Source of the DNA: Microgenomates group bacterium
GTDB taxonomy: Bacteria > Patescibacteriota > Microgenomatia > UBA1406 > GWC2-37-13
Assembly: GCA_029906985.1 (NCBI GenBank)
Contig: JARYMT010000002.1
Location: forward strand, 62,001-126,000
Length of the DNA stretch: 64,000 nucleotides
Direction: 5' to 3'
The notes under the pieces: generated by a model
Databases searched by the model: none
What the model saw: only the letters and a program-made list of their open reading frames with translations
Told to the model about the DNA's origin: nothing
Translations under genes and position numbers: made by a program
Shown: positions 51,824-59,913 of the stretch, piece after piece
Layout of the letters: each line of letters opens with the position of its first letter
Numbering within the stretch: position 1 is the stretch's first letter

Positions 51824-52834
51824 TTATTTTTGCCAACCATTGGGATTTTTTTTATACCATTTAATCAAAGATTTAACACTGTCTCCAATTGTTCGCTTTG
51901 GTGCCCAGTTAAGTATTTTTTTGGCTTTATCAATTTTAGCAATCGTTTTGGCATATTCACCCAAACGGGGAGTGGTTTTTTTGACGGTAAATTTTACGCC
52001 GGTTGTATTTTGAACCTGTTTCACCACTTCCAAAACTGAATTACCAGTGCCGGTGCCCAGATTGATAATTTCACTTTTTCCCCCATTGGCAAGATAAATT
52101 AAAGCTTTTAAATGGGCTTCATTTAAATCCAAAACATTGATATAATCCCGAATCGGCGTTCCATCGGGGGTATCGACTTTGGGGCAGGTTAAAAAAAACG
52201 GCTCAATTCCTAAAGCTCCCCGCACCGCGTTTTGGACCAATAAAGTCGAGGGCTTTTTGGAATCGCCGATTAATCCATCTTCCGAAGCGCCGCAAACATT
52301 AAAATATCTTAAGATGACATATTCTAAATTTTTAAGTTTTCCGTACCACTCAATCATTTTTTCGACCATCCGCTTTGATTCGCCATAAGGATTGGTTGGA
52401 TTGGTGGGGTGTTTCTCATCGATAGGGACATAAGCTGCTTCTCCATATACAGCGCAGGTTGAGGAAAAAATAATCTTGTTGATTTTAAAATTCATTAACG
52501 TGATTAATAAATTATGAGAGCCGCAAACATTATTGTCAAAATACTTTTCTGGTTTCTTTACCGATTCATCAACCAGACAGGAGGCAGCGTAATGAACGGC
52601 GGCAAAAATTCCCGGTTCTTTTTTCAAAATATTCGATAAATCGTTTTTGATGTCGGCTTGGTAAAAGCGGAGTTTTTTTTGACCAAATTTTTTTTGTAAA
52701 AGCTCAAGCGGCTGTCGGTAGCCGGTCGAAAAATTATCCAAAGCCACCACTTCATAATCATTTTGTAAAAATAAATAAGTCGCCACCGAACCAATATATC
52801 CGCCGGCACCGGTAATCAAAATTTTTTTTGTCAT
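51824..52834 (-). CDS. galE: UDP-glucose 4-epimerase-like protein
   Basis: 336 residues, the GalE size. ILITGAGGYIGSVATYLFLQ, VALDNFSTGYRQPL, FSSTCAVYGEAAYVP, NPYGESKRMVEKMIEW (Tyr-Lys) and RYFNVCGASEDGLIGD with GTPIRDYINVLDLNEAHLKAL are all typical of GalE. It interconverts UDP-Glc/GlcNAc and UDP-Gal/GalNAc for glycan building. A TAAAAT lies 15 nt before the ATG. Confidence 0.92.
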   Translation of the reverse strand: MTKKILITGAGGYIGSVATYLFLQNDYEVVALDNFSTGYRQPLELLQKKFGQKKLRFYQADIKNDLSNILKKEPGIFAAVHYAASCLVDESVKKPEKYFDNNVCGSHNLLITLMNFKINKIIFSSTCAVYGEAAYVPIDEKHPTNPTNPYGESKRMVEKMIEWYGKLKNLEYVILRYFNVCGASEDGLIGDSKKPSTLLVQNAVRGALGIEPFFLTCPKVDTPDGTPIRDYINVLDLNEAHLKALIYLANGGKSEIINLGTGTGNSVLEVVKQVQNTTGVKFTVKKTTPRLGEYAKTIAKIDKAKKILNWAPKRTIGDSVKSLIKWYKKNPNGWQK

Positions 52835-52899
52835 AAAGATAATAGATATATTTTAACAAAAAGCTCTCCGACTCTTAGGGCGACTAAGATGGTTAACCT

Positions 52900-53796
52900 T
52901 CAGCTAATTTTATCAAAAGGATGCCAATGAATCCTTTTTTCCGCCAAATATATCCCCAAAAAAACCAAAAAAGCGCCAATAAAATAATAAAAATTTGGGT
53001 ACTCCTTAAGAAGGGGAGCGGCAATAATTACCGCTACCACCGGATCGATATAAGTAAATAAACCCACTTCTTGAGCTTTAATTTTGGTCAAACCGTAATT
53101 TAATAAGTAATAAGCCAAAGCCGAAGAAAAAAATGCCCCGAAGATAATCCCCAAATAACCCTGATAGTTAAGATCAGAAAACGACCAATTTTTTAATTCA
53201 GGGATCATAAAAGGCACAAAAGTCAAAGCGCCAAAAATAAAGGCGATCAAAGTCACCATAAAAGGATTATTTTTTTTTAATACTTCTTTATTAATAAGGG
53301 TGTTTAAAACCGACCCTAAAGTCGCCAGCACAAAAAATAAGTTTCCCTCAACTTCATTGATGATCAGTCTTCTTTGATCAAGTAAAATCGGGGACAAGAT
53401 GATAATTAAAACCCCAAGTAGAGAAATCAACAGTCCAAAAAAAACCTTTATCTTTGGTTTTTCTTTTAAAAAAACAATTGATAGGAAATATAAAAAAACC
53501 GGTCCGGCCGAAGCGATTACCGGCGCGTTGATACTCGTCGTTTTTTTTAACCCCAAAAAGAAAAAGGCAATATTTACCGTAATGCCAAAAAAAGCCGCCA
53601 GACAAATTTTAAAAAAATCCTTGCTATTTATCGCCTGCCAATTTTTCCCCATAAAAGGCAAGATAATAAAAGAGGCAAGGCTAAAGCGTAAAAAAGCCAG
53701 CGTAAATGGCGGAATGTTTATCAGGGCATATTTGAAAATTGGCGAAGCCGCTCCCCAAATTGTATTGGCAATAATCAAAGCTAAAAAAGGGCTCAT
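52900..53796 (-). CDS. DMT-superfamily (EamA) transporter
   Basis: 298 residues with ten membrane segments in two EamA halves. The first shows ANTIWGAASPIFKYALINIPPFTLAFLRF and the second LFFVLATLGSVLNTLINKEVL. AYYLLNYGLTKIKAQEVGLFTYIDPVVAVI is typical of the second half. It probably moves a small metabolite; the substrate is unknown. It overlaps the GT2 gene upstream by 4 nt, so it may serve the same pathway. Confidence 0.88.
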   Translation of the reverse strand: MSPFLALIIANTIWGAASPIFKYALINIPPFTLAFLRFSLASFIILPFMGKNWQAINSKDFFKICLAAFFGITVNIAFFFLGLKKTTSINAPVIASAGPVFLYFLSIVFLKEKPKIKVFFGLLISLLGVLIIILSPILLDQRRLIINEVEGNLFFVLATLGSVLNTLINKEVLKKNNPFMVTLIAFIFGALTFVPFMIPELKNWSFSDLNYQGYLGIIFGAFFSSALAYYLLNYGLTKIKAQEVGLFTYIDPVVAVIIAAPLLKEYPNFYYFIGAFLVFLGIYLAEKRIHWHPFDKIS

Positions 53797-54677
53797 TTTT
53801 TCTTGTTCAAAAAGACTATTAATTCGCCGATTATGCCGGTCATGATGATTTGAATGCCGACAATTATTAAAAGCACCCCCAGCCAGAGAAGAGGCCGGCG
53901 GTAAAGCAAGACATTAAAAAAAATCCTTTCATAAGCCAAATATAAATCAATAAGCAAACCGGTAATAAATAAAATAAAACCAATCGTCCCGAAAAAATGA
54001 AGCGGCTTTTCGGAAAAACGATAAAGAAAATAGGCGGTCAAAGTATCTAAAAATCCGGTAAAAAATTTTTTTTTGCCGAATTTAGACTGACCATAAATTC
54101 TTGGCCGGTTATTGACTGGTATTTCTGTCACTTTATATCCATTATAATACGCCCAAAGCGGCAAAAAGCGAAAATTGTTGCCATAAAAAATAAAGTCCTT
54201 TAAAACTTCTTTCCGGAAGGCTTTAAAACCGCAATTTATATCCTGATAGGGCGAATTGACAAATATCTTCAAAAAATATCTCGCCATCCAAGAATAAATT
54301 TTTACCAAACGGCTGTCTTTTCGCTGGCTTCTTATCCCATTGACAAAATCATAACCCTGGTCGATCTTTTCTAAAAATTTTGGCAGATCAGCCGGATCAT
54401 CTTGCAAATCGGCATCGATAAAAATAATTATTTCTCCTTCTGCTTGATTAACTCCGTCAGATAGGGCCCGACCTTTGCCCTCTTTTTTTTTATGGGTTAG
54501 TAATTTTATTTTGAAGACGGTCGACTTCAAAAGCAGTTTTGGTTTATCTTTTGATCCGTCATCGACAAAAATAGCCTCACAAGGCTCTTTAATTTTAGCT
54601 ACCGCTTTTTCAAGTTCTTTTAATAAAATTGGTAAATTCTCCCTTTCGTTATAAAAGGGGATAATTATGGAAATCAT
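53793..54677 (-). CDS. GT2 polyprenyl-phosphate glycosyltransferase with two C-terminal TM helices (GtrB-like)
   Basis: 294 residues. ISIIIPFYNERENLPILLKE, AIFVDDGSKDKP, KKKEGKGRALSDGVNQAEGEIIIFIDADLQDDP (D-x-D) and DINCGFKAFRKEVL are GT2 blocks. Two membrane segments follow (FFGTIGFILFITGLLIDLYL and LWLGVLLIIVGIQIIMTGII), as in GtrB/ArnC-type enzymes that load a sugar on undecaprenyl phosphate. It is coupled on both sides by 4-nt overlaps to the DUF2079 and EamA genes. Confidence 0.9.
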   Translation of the reverse strand: MISIIIPFYNERENLPILLKELEKAVAKIKEPCEAIFVDDGSKDKPKLLLKSTVFKIKLLTHKKKEGKGRALSDGVNQAEGEIIIFIDADLQDDPADLPKFLEKIDQGYDFVNGIRSQRKDSRLVKIYSWMARYFLKIFVNSPYQDINCGFKAFRKEVLKDFIFYGNNFRFLPLWAYYNGYKVTEIPVNNRPRIYGQSKFGKKKFFTGFLDTLTAYFLYRFSEKPLHFFGTIGFILFITGLLIDLYLAYERIFFNVLLYRRPLLWLGVLLIIVGIQIIMTGIIGELIVFLNKKK

Positions 54678-56158
54678 ATTTTTTTATAAACTTCGATTGA
54701 TTTATTATCAAAAAAAATCATCGAAAAATTGGCATCTGTTTTGAAATTATTATAAAATTTTAGCGGCAGGCTATCAGATGCTTTATTAATTTCATCTTTA
54801 TTTATAATAACAAAATCAGCCGTTTGATAATCATTAAGTTTTTTTTCCAAAATTTCTTTTTCATTAAAACCCATCGAGTAAAAAGCCGGGTCATAAAGAA
54901 AATTAATATAAGTTTTTCTTTCGGTAAAAAATGGCGCCAGTTTCGGAGTCGTCGCCACTTTGATGTTTTCGTCACTAAGTTTTTTTTGCCATAATCTAAT
55001 GGTGGCAAGTTTTTGATTATCGATTCTATATGGCCCGCCTGGATTTTTTACCCAGTCTGTCGGCCAAGGATTATACCGATAAATTGACTGAAAATTAAAA
55101 TAAAGAAAAAGGAGAAAAATCATTCCCTGAAGCCAACTGTTTTTTACTAAGCGATGAAAATTTTTATAGCCTAAAATCAAACTATAAAAAAGAAAGGGGA
55201 TAATCAAAGAATGGTAATGAAAATATATCGCCCGCATATTGCTGTTGGAACTTAAAATATTAATCAACCATTCAGGCAGACTAATCAATAAAGTCAAGGG
55301 TGAAAACAGGCTGTAAAAATTAGGCTTGATCAATTGTGTAATATAAATAAAAGTTTCCTGACGAAAAAAATATTTAGATATTATCGAAGGGCTCAAGAAG
55401 TTTTTAATCATCGGGTTTGAACTGTCGCCAAAATCTCCAAAATATCTTAAGGCAAAATGGCTTTCCTGCCGAAAATAGGGGATAATCAAAAAGACTGTGC
55501 TGACAAAAAAAATTATCCCTAAAAAAGACAGCCAAAAACCATATCGTTTATCTTTTTTGATAAAAATTAAATAAAAACCATAAAAAGCGACGATCAGGCC
55601 AACCTGCTCTTTTGTCAGAAGCGAAAGAAAGATAAACAAAAAACTCCAGCGGTTTTTTTTAATTAAATTAAAATAAATCGCCCATAAAAGAAAAGTGGTC
55701 GCCAAAACTACCGGATGGAAATCAAAAAGATTAGCTCTTTGGACGGGGAAAAATAATAAATAAAGACTGGCAAAAATTAAACCAAGAAGTTTTTTATTGA
55801 TTGTCTTTTGACTGATTAAAAATATCGGCCAGGCTCCCAAAGCCAAAATAATTGTTTGTCCAATTAAAAGGACTTCAGGCCCGGAATAAATTTTGTAAAA
55901 CGGGGTAAAAAAAATTAAAATCGGATCGAAATGGATCGCCAGCCGACTGACATTTTTTTTCAACTGTTGGTTGGTCATCTCCAGAATCCTTCCCCGGGAA
56001 GTATTATAGACCACCTGATCCATGATTCCCAAATCATAATAATGAGAATTTAAGCTTAAATATCGCCTTATACTTAGCAAAGAAAAAATAATGATGTATG
56101 AAATAATTAAAATCGCCAAAATTATTTCTAGTAAGTTTTTTTTAAAAAATTTTTTCAT
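54674..56158 (-). CDS. DUF2079 membrane protein
   Basis: 494 residues, about ten membrane segments. LNSHYYDLGIMDQVVYNTSRG and AIHFDPILIFFTPFYKI with PEVLLIGQTIILALGAWPIF match DUF2079, a GT-C-like group abundant in CPR bacteria and actinobacteria. The C-terminal 110 residues form a soluble domain (VATTPKLAPFFTERKTYINF). It heads the three-gene overlapping run 54674-52900. Likely a lipid-carrier-dependent glycosyltransferase; not proven for the family. Confidence 0.83.
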   Translation of the reverse strand: MKKFFKKNLLEIILAILIISYIIIFSLLSIRRYLSLNSHYYDLGIMDQVVYNTSRGRILEMTNQQLKKNVSRLAIHFDPILIFFTPFYKIYSGPEVLLIGQTIILALGAWPIFLISQKTINKKLLGLIFASLYLLFFPVQRANLFDFHPVVLATTFLLWAIYFNLIKKNRWSFLFIFLSLLTKEQVGLIVAFYGFYLIFIKKDKRYGFWLSFLGIIFFVSTVFLIIPYFRQESHFALRYFGDFGDSSNPMIKNFLSPSIISKYFFRQETFIYITQLIKPNFYSLFSPLTLLISLPEWLINILSSNSNMRAIYFHYHSLIIPFLFYSLILGYKNFHRLVKNSWLQGMIFLLFLYFNFQSIYRYNPWPTDWVKNPGGPYRIDNQKLATIRLWQKKLSDENIKVATTPKLAPFFTERKTYINFLYDPAFYSMGFNEKEILEKKLNDYQTADFVIINKDEINKASDSLPLKFYNNFKTDANFSMIFFDNKSIEVYKKI

Positions 56159-56195
56159 ACAGCCTTGTTTTTCTAAAAAAAGTTTTTCTAATTTT

Positions 56196-57131
56196 TTAGC
56201 GGTTACCGGAATGAAATTTTTTATGGACCTCTTTTAATCTGGCATCGGTAATGTGGGTATAAATCTGGGTAGTGGCAACATTCTTATGCCCCAATAATTC
56301 TTGAACCGATCTTAGATCAGCTCCTCCTGACAATAAGTCAGTCGCAAAAGAATGCCGAAGAGCATGGGGGCCGATCCTTTTGGCAATGCCGGCTTTTTTC
56401 CGGTATTTGTCGATCATTCTTTCGACCGAGCGGGCAGTCAGCCGGAATTTTTCTTCCGTTAATTCTTTTGATTCTTTCGGTCCGGAGTATCTGATAAAAA
56501 GAGGCTGAAAGGCATCATTTCTTTGATCAAGATATTTTTTTAAATATTTTTTTGCCCGTTCTGACAAAAAAACTACCCGGGTTTTTCCTCCTTTTCCCTT
56601 GACACTAAATTCATCGGCGTTGCTGTAAAATTGTTCCCGGTTGAGAGCGACCAGTTCAGATACGCGCAGACCGGTGGAAAAAAGCAATTCAAGAATCGCC
56701 CTATCCCTGATGCCGATGATGTTTTTTTCTTCGACCGCCTCAAAAAGCCGCTGTAATTCTTCCGAAGTCAAAAATTTGATCACCCTTTCTTCGGTTTTAC
56801 CAAGCTCAATTAACTCCGGCGCCAGCACTTTCAAATTTTGTTTTAGAAGGTAGCGGAAGAGCGATCTGATTGCTACCAAAAAGTAATTTTGGGTTTGGCG
56901 CTTTAGCTCGCCCTTAAATGGATTTTTATATCGGTGGGAGAGGAAAAGGCGAAAATTTCTGATCAAGTTTTCGTCAATTTTTTCAACGGGAAAATTATCG
57001 CCGTAATTGGCTTTAATCCAATCAGCAAAAAAATTCAGGTAATAGCCATACATTCTTACGGTCTTTAAAGAAAGATTGCGATCTAGCTCGCAGTATTCCA
57101 AAAAACGCAAAATCGCTTCTTTGACGCTCAT
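56196..57131 (-). CDS. Tyrosine recombinase XerC/XerD-like
   Basis: 311 residues, the size of XerC/D. The N-terminal SAM-like core-binding domain is residues 1-100. The catalytic domain shows all six residues: Arg in STGLRVSELVAL, Lys in VKGKGGKTRVV, His-x-x-Arg in GPHALRHSFATDLL, His in LLGHKNVATTQ and Tyr in IYTHITDARL. It resolves chromosome dimers at dif. CPR genomes often have just one such protein. tRNA-Leu lies 45 bp upstream on the same strand, but the sequence reads as a housekeeping Xer rather than an integrase. Confidence 0.9.
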   Translation of the reverse strand: MSVKEAILRFLEYCELDRNLSLKTVRMYGYYLNFFADWIKANYGDNFPVEKIDENLIRNFRLFLSHRYKNPFKGELKRQTQNYFLVAIRSLFRYLLKQNLKVLAPELIELGKTEERVIKFLTSEELQRLFEAVEEKNIIGIRDRAILELLFSTGLRVSELVALNREQFYSNADEFSVKGKGGKTRVVFLSERAKKYLKKYLDQRNDAFQPLFIRYSGPKESKELTEEKFRLTARSVERMIDKYRKKAGIAKRIGPHALRHSFATDLLSGGADLRSVQELLGHKNVATTQIYTHITDARLKEVHKKFHSGNR

Positions 57132-57175
57132 TAAACTATTATATTAAACGACGTCGTCAACTTCAATAAAACCAG

Positions 57176-57259
57176 TGCCCCGAGAGGGACTCGAACCCCC
57201 AAGCCCAAAAAGGCATACGGTTCTAAGCCGTACCTGTCTACCAATTCCAGCATCGGGGC
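57176..57259 (-). tRNA. tRNA-Leu (anticodon TAG)
   Basis: On the minus strand GCCCCGA pairs with TCGGGGC. The anticodon arm TACGG-CTTAGAA-CCGTA gives TAG. A long variable arm (TGCC..TTTTT..GGCT) is present as in class II tRNAs, and the T arm is GGGG-TTCGAGT-CCCT. No encoded CCA. Confidence 0.95.
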
Positions 57260-57493
57260 AAAATCTTTCTCTAATTATAGCAAAGTTAATTAGGCAATAT
57301 TAAAAAAAGAAAAGGAAAAATTTTTTCTATAAGATATATTTATTTCTAATTAAAAATTGTGGATAACTGAATAATTTTTTAATACTATAAGTTCATCTTG
57401 GTGGTGAAGTTAGCCCAAGCTCCACCGATATTAAAGATGCTCGTTGATTTAAAATAAATTGTTATAATTAATTAATAAAAAACTTATTAACTT

Positions 57494-57916
57494 ATGAATT
57501 GGTTTGTTGCCGCTTTTTTATCAGCTTTTTTTGCCGCTCTGACAGCTATTTTGGCAAAAATTGGTATTAAAAATATAAATTCCAATCTGGCGACGGCAGT
57601 AAGGACAATCGTCATACTTGTTTTTGCCTGGGGAATTGTTTTTTTCCAGGGAGGAATCAAAGAAATTAATTCTATCCCAAAAACTTCACTGCTTTTTTTG
57701 ATATTGTCAGGCATCGCCACTGGTTTGTCTTGGCTTTTTTATTTTTATGCCCTCTCGGTCGGTCAGGCGTCAAAAGTCGCTCCCATTGATAAATTAAGCT
57801 TGGTTTTGACTATTATTTTAGCCGGTCTTATCTTAAAAGAAAAAATCAGCCTGCCAATTATTCTCGGAGGGTTATTAATGAGTCTTGGAGCAATCCTTAT
57901 CGGCTTAGCTAAATAA
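57494..57916 (+). CDS. Single-domain EamA-family transporter
   Basis: 140 residues with five membrane segments, one EamA unit: FVAAFLSAFFAALTAILAKI, then ILSGIATGLSWLFYFYALSV and APIDKLSLVLTIILAGLILK. Half-size EamA proteins of this kind are complete genes that pair as dimers. A TATAAT lies about 29 nt before the ATG. It converges on the zinc-ribbon gene, with 7 bp between the stops. The 234 bp upstream of it hold nothing I can name. Confidence 0.85.
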   Translation: MNWFVAAFLSAFFAALTAILAKIGIKNINSNLATAVRTIVILVFAWGIVFFQGGIKEINSIPKTSLLFLILSGIATGLSWLFYFYALSVGQASKVAPIDKLSLVLTIILAGLILKEKISLPIILGGLLMSLGAILIGLAK

Positions 57917-57923
57917 ACATTTT

Positions 57924-59051
57924 CTAATTTTGATGTTTTCCACAAGTGAATGAATAGCCGCAATAAGGGCACCTAGCTTTCCATGTCGCTGGCGAATCTT
58001 TCTTTTCTCCCTGAATTTTTTGATGGCAGCTGGGGCATTCGTAATCTTCATAACGATCAGTTTCTTCCTTTTTTTGAAAAAATTTACCGGATAATAACCG
58101 GTAAAGACTTGAATCAGCCGTTATCACACTTCGCCAATGATTATAGAAAACTCCCAGACTTTCTTCTATCTCCTGCTGCGAAACTGTACCGCCGCCGCAT
58201 CCGGCGCTTAAATCAGTGATTTTTTGTCCGGTTGATAATTGATGGTAATAAACCAAACTTAAATAACCTCTCCTGACTGCTTCAGCAATCAAATTCTCTT
58301 CTAAAGCCAGCTGCCTTGCCAAATTTTCAATTGTTTTATCGTAAGATTCCAACCAAGTAGTTTGTCCTGTCTGAAGGGCATAATTGATTTCCCGCCATAA
58401 ATCCTGAAGATAAAAAACCCTTTCGCCGTTATCGTGAACCAGGATATTTGGCAGGCTGTCCAAATAATCTAGAAAATCTTCCATTGATAAATTGGTTAAT
58501 AGAGGAGAGGAGAGAAAATAATAAATTTTTTCTCTTTCATTTTTTATTTCTCGATAACCATTGCCAAAAATTAATTTTAAAAATTCTTCATTGGTAAAAG
58601 CAATTGGCAGGCCGACAACTTTTTTTCCTAAATTGACATAAATTATCAATTGATTGAAAGGGTAATCCACCTCGGTAAATTCATTTTCGTTTCCTCCTTC
58701 GAAAGCCCCTTTTCCTTTTGGTGAACACCATAAAACTACCCTTCCGGGATGATTAACTAAAAAGTTTTCAATTGCCAAAAAACTAGTTCGCGCCACTCCT
58801 TCCCGTTCGCGCTCATCAAATAAATCAACCGCCAGCTCTTCCTTTTCATCGCTGTCAACAAAAAGCCTCTGATTTTTAATTCGATAAAAATAAGGGGCGG
58901 AGATTACCCATTTGGAAAGCATTTCGCTGGCAAAACTTGAAAGCGACCGGCGGAATAATCTTTCTCTTTCCCCAATTGACAAACCAGCCAATTGAGCGGC
59001 TTCTTCAGCCGACCGAAATCCAAATTTTAAAAATTCCCGACAAACAGTCAT
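57924..59051 (-). CDS. Uncharacterised zinc-ribbon protein under a cobalamin riboswitch
   Basis: 375 residues from ATG 59051, which has a Shine-Dalgarno-like AGGGA 5 nt upstream, rare in this window. The frame is open to 59075, but that part is riboswitch expression platform. The first 120 residues are charged and helical (KFGFRSAEEAAQLAGLS, GERERLFRRS). A middle part has HPGRVVLWCSPKG and LIIYVNLGKKVVGLPIAF. A Gly-rich AGCGGGT segment lies near residue 305, and the C terminus is a zinc ribbon (YECPSCHQ and ARCPYCGYSFTC). No membrane segment or known catalytic motif is visible. I do not recognise the family. B12 control suggests a role in cobalamin uptake, salvage or a B12-dependent step. Confidence 0.8.
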   Translation of the reverse strand: MTVCREFLKFGFRSAEEAAQLAGLSIGERERLFRRSLSSFASEMLSKWVISAPYFYRIKNQRLFVDSDEKEELAVDLFDEREREGVARTSFLAIENFLVNHPGRVVLWCSPKGKGAFEGGNENEFTEVDYPFNQLIIYVNLGKKVVGLPIAFTNEEFLKLIFGNGYREIKNEREKIYYFLSSPLLTNLSMEDFLDYLDSLPNILVHDNGERVFYLQDLWREINYALQTGQTTWLESYDKTIENLARQLALEENLIAEAVRRGYLSLVYYHQLSTGQKITDLSAGCGGGTVSQQEIEESLGVFYNHWRSVITADSSLYRLLSGKFFQKKEETDRYEDYECPSCHQKIQGEKKDSPATWKARCPYCGYSFTCGKHQN

Positions 59052-59077
59052 ATTTTTCCCTGCGCGGGGAGCCATTT

Positions 59078-59235
59078 TCCCTGATCGGTCTTCGGGCTTA
59101 TTCCAAAAATCTTAATCAATTTGTTAAGATTTTTGGAAATTACCGCTGCGGCACAGCCCCGGATTTTCACCGGCGTTCCCAAAAATTAAAAAGCCTTCCC
59201 ATCGTCTAAAAAAAGACAGTGGCTTAATCAGGTTG
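59078..59235 (-). promoter_or_regulatory. Cobalamin riboswitch, compact form
   Basis: Read on the minus strand, the core is GGGAACGCCGGTGAAAATCC, then GGGGCTGTGCCGCAGCGGTAA, ending in the B12-box-like AAGCCCGAAGACCGATC. P1 is CCTGAT (59227-59232) with ATCAGG (59080-59085). The part that usually carries P7-P10 is one simple hairpin (CCAAAAATCTTAA...TTAAGATTTTTGG, about 59104-59137). The P2 region contains AAGCCACTG...TGGGAAGGC. A GGGA, UCCC, GGGA series follows (59078-59081, 59067-59070, 59057-59060), the last being the Shine-Dalgarno of the next gene. This fits translation control by alternative pairing. Confidence 0.87.
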
Positions 59236-59307
59236 TCAAAATTTTTAACTTTAAAATAATAATCAAAAAAAATTTTTTTTTCAATAAAAAATGTTAAAAT
59301 TAAAAAA

Positions 59308-59913
59308 ATGGATTATTATAAAAAAAAGCTTTTTATCCCCCAAATTAATAAAAATGATGGGCTTATCGGCAAAATAGAGAGATGGCAGGCCCATCGGCAA
59401 GCTATTCTTCATCGCGGTTTCACTACGATTATAAAATCAGGAGACAAAATTATCCTCCAAAAACGGAAACATCCGGTTTTTGACGGCGTATATGACCTTT
59501 CTTTTTCTTCTCACCCGGTATTTATACAAAATCAGCTCCAAACAATGGAAGAGGCGGTTTTAAAAACATTCCAAAGGGAGTGGTTAGTCGGAAGAAATGC
59601 CGAAATTAAAATAAAATTTTTAGATAAATATTATTACCGGGCGGCGGATAAAAAAAGCGGTTATTTTGAACACGAGATCAATTATTTATATTTAATTGAT
59701 TTTTCCGGAGAAATCAGCGACAATCCTCAATTTAGTTATCAAATGAAAATCATCACCATTAAAGATTTTTTTTCAAAGTTTAACAAGATCAATCTGGCCC
59801 CGTGGGTAAAAAAACATTATTTAAATTTTCTTGGCTATCCACCAGCCAAACAAAAACCCACCAATATGGGCAAACCAAGCCACTCCGCCCTGATTGATGT
59901 CAAAAGTCACTAA
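59308..59913 (+). CDS. Isopentenyl-diphosphate isomerase-like Nudix protein
   Basis: 201 residues. KIERWQAHRQAILHRGFTTI, IILQKRKHPVFDGVYDLSFSSHPVF and MEEAVLKTFQREWLVG line up with type 1 IPP isomerase (W-x-x-H, lQkR, SHP, then a modified Nudix helix). The usual Cys of N-T-C-C-S-H-P is Ser (SFSSHP), so the standard catalytic Cys is missing; another Nudix activity is possible. The last 31 codons run antisense over the end of the rhomboid gene. TAAAAT sits 7 nt before the ATG. It is divergent from the riboswitch gene. Confidence 0.75.
   Translation: MDYYKKKLFIPQINKNDGLIGKIERWQAHRQAILHRGFTTIIKSGDKIILQKRKHPVFDGVYDLSFSSHPVFIQNQLQTMEEAVLKTFQREWLVGRNAEIKIKFLDKYYYRAADKKSGYFEHEINYLYLIDFSGEISDNPQFSYQMKIITIKDFFSKFNKINLAPWVKKHYLNFLGYPPAKQKPTNMGKPSHSALIDVKSH

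Noticed and set aside
56196-57259. Integrase next to tRNA-Leu as the end of a genomic island
   Set aside because: The recombinase has the size and motifs of housekeeping XerC/D, and no repeated tRNA 3' end was found nearby.
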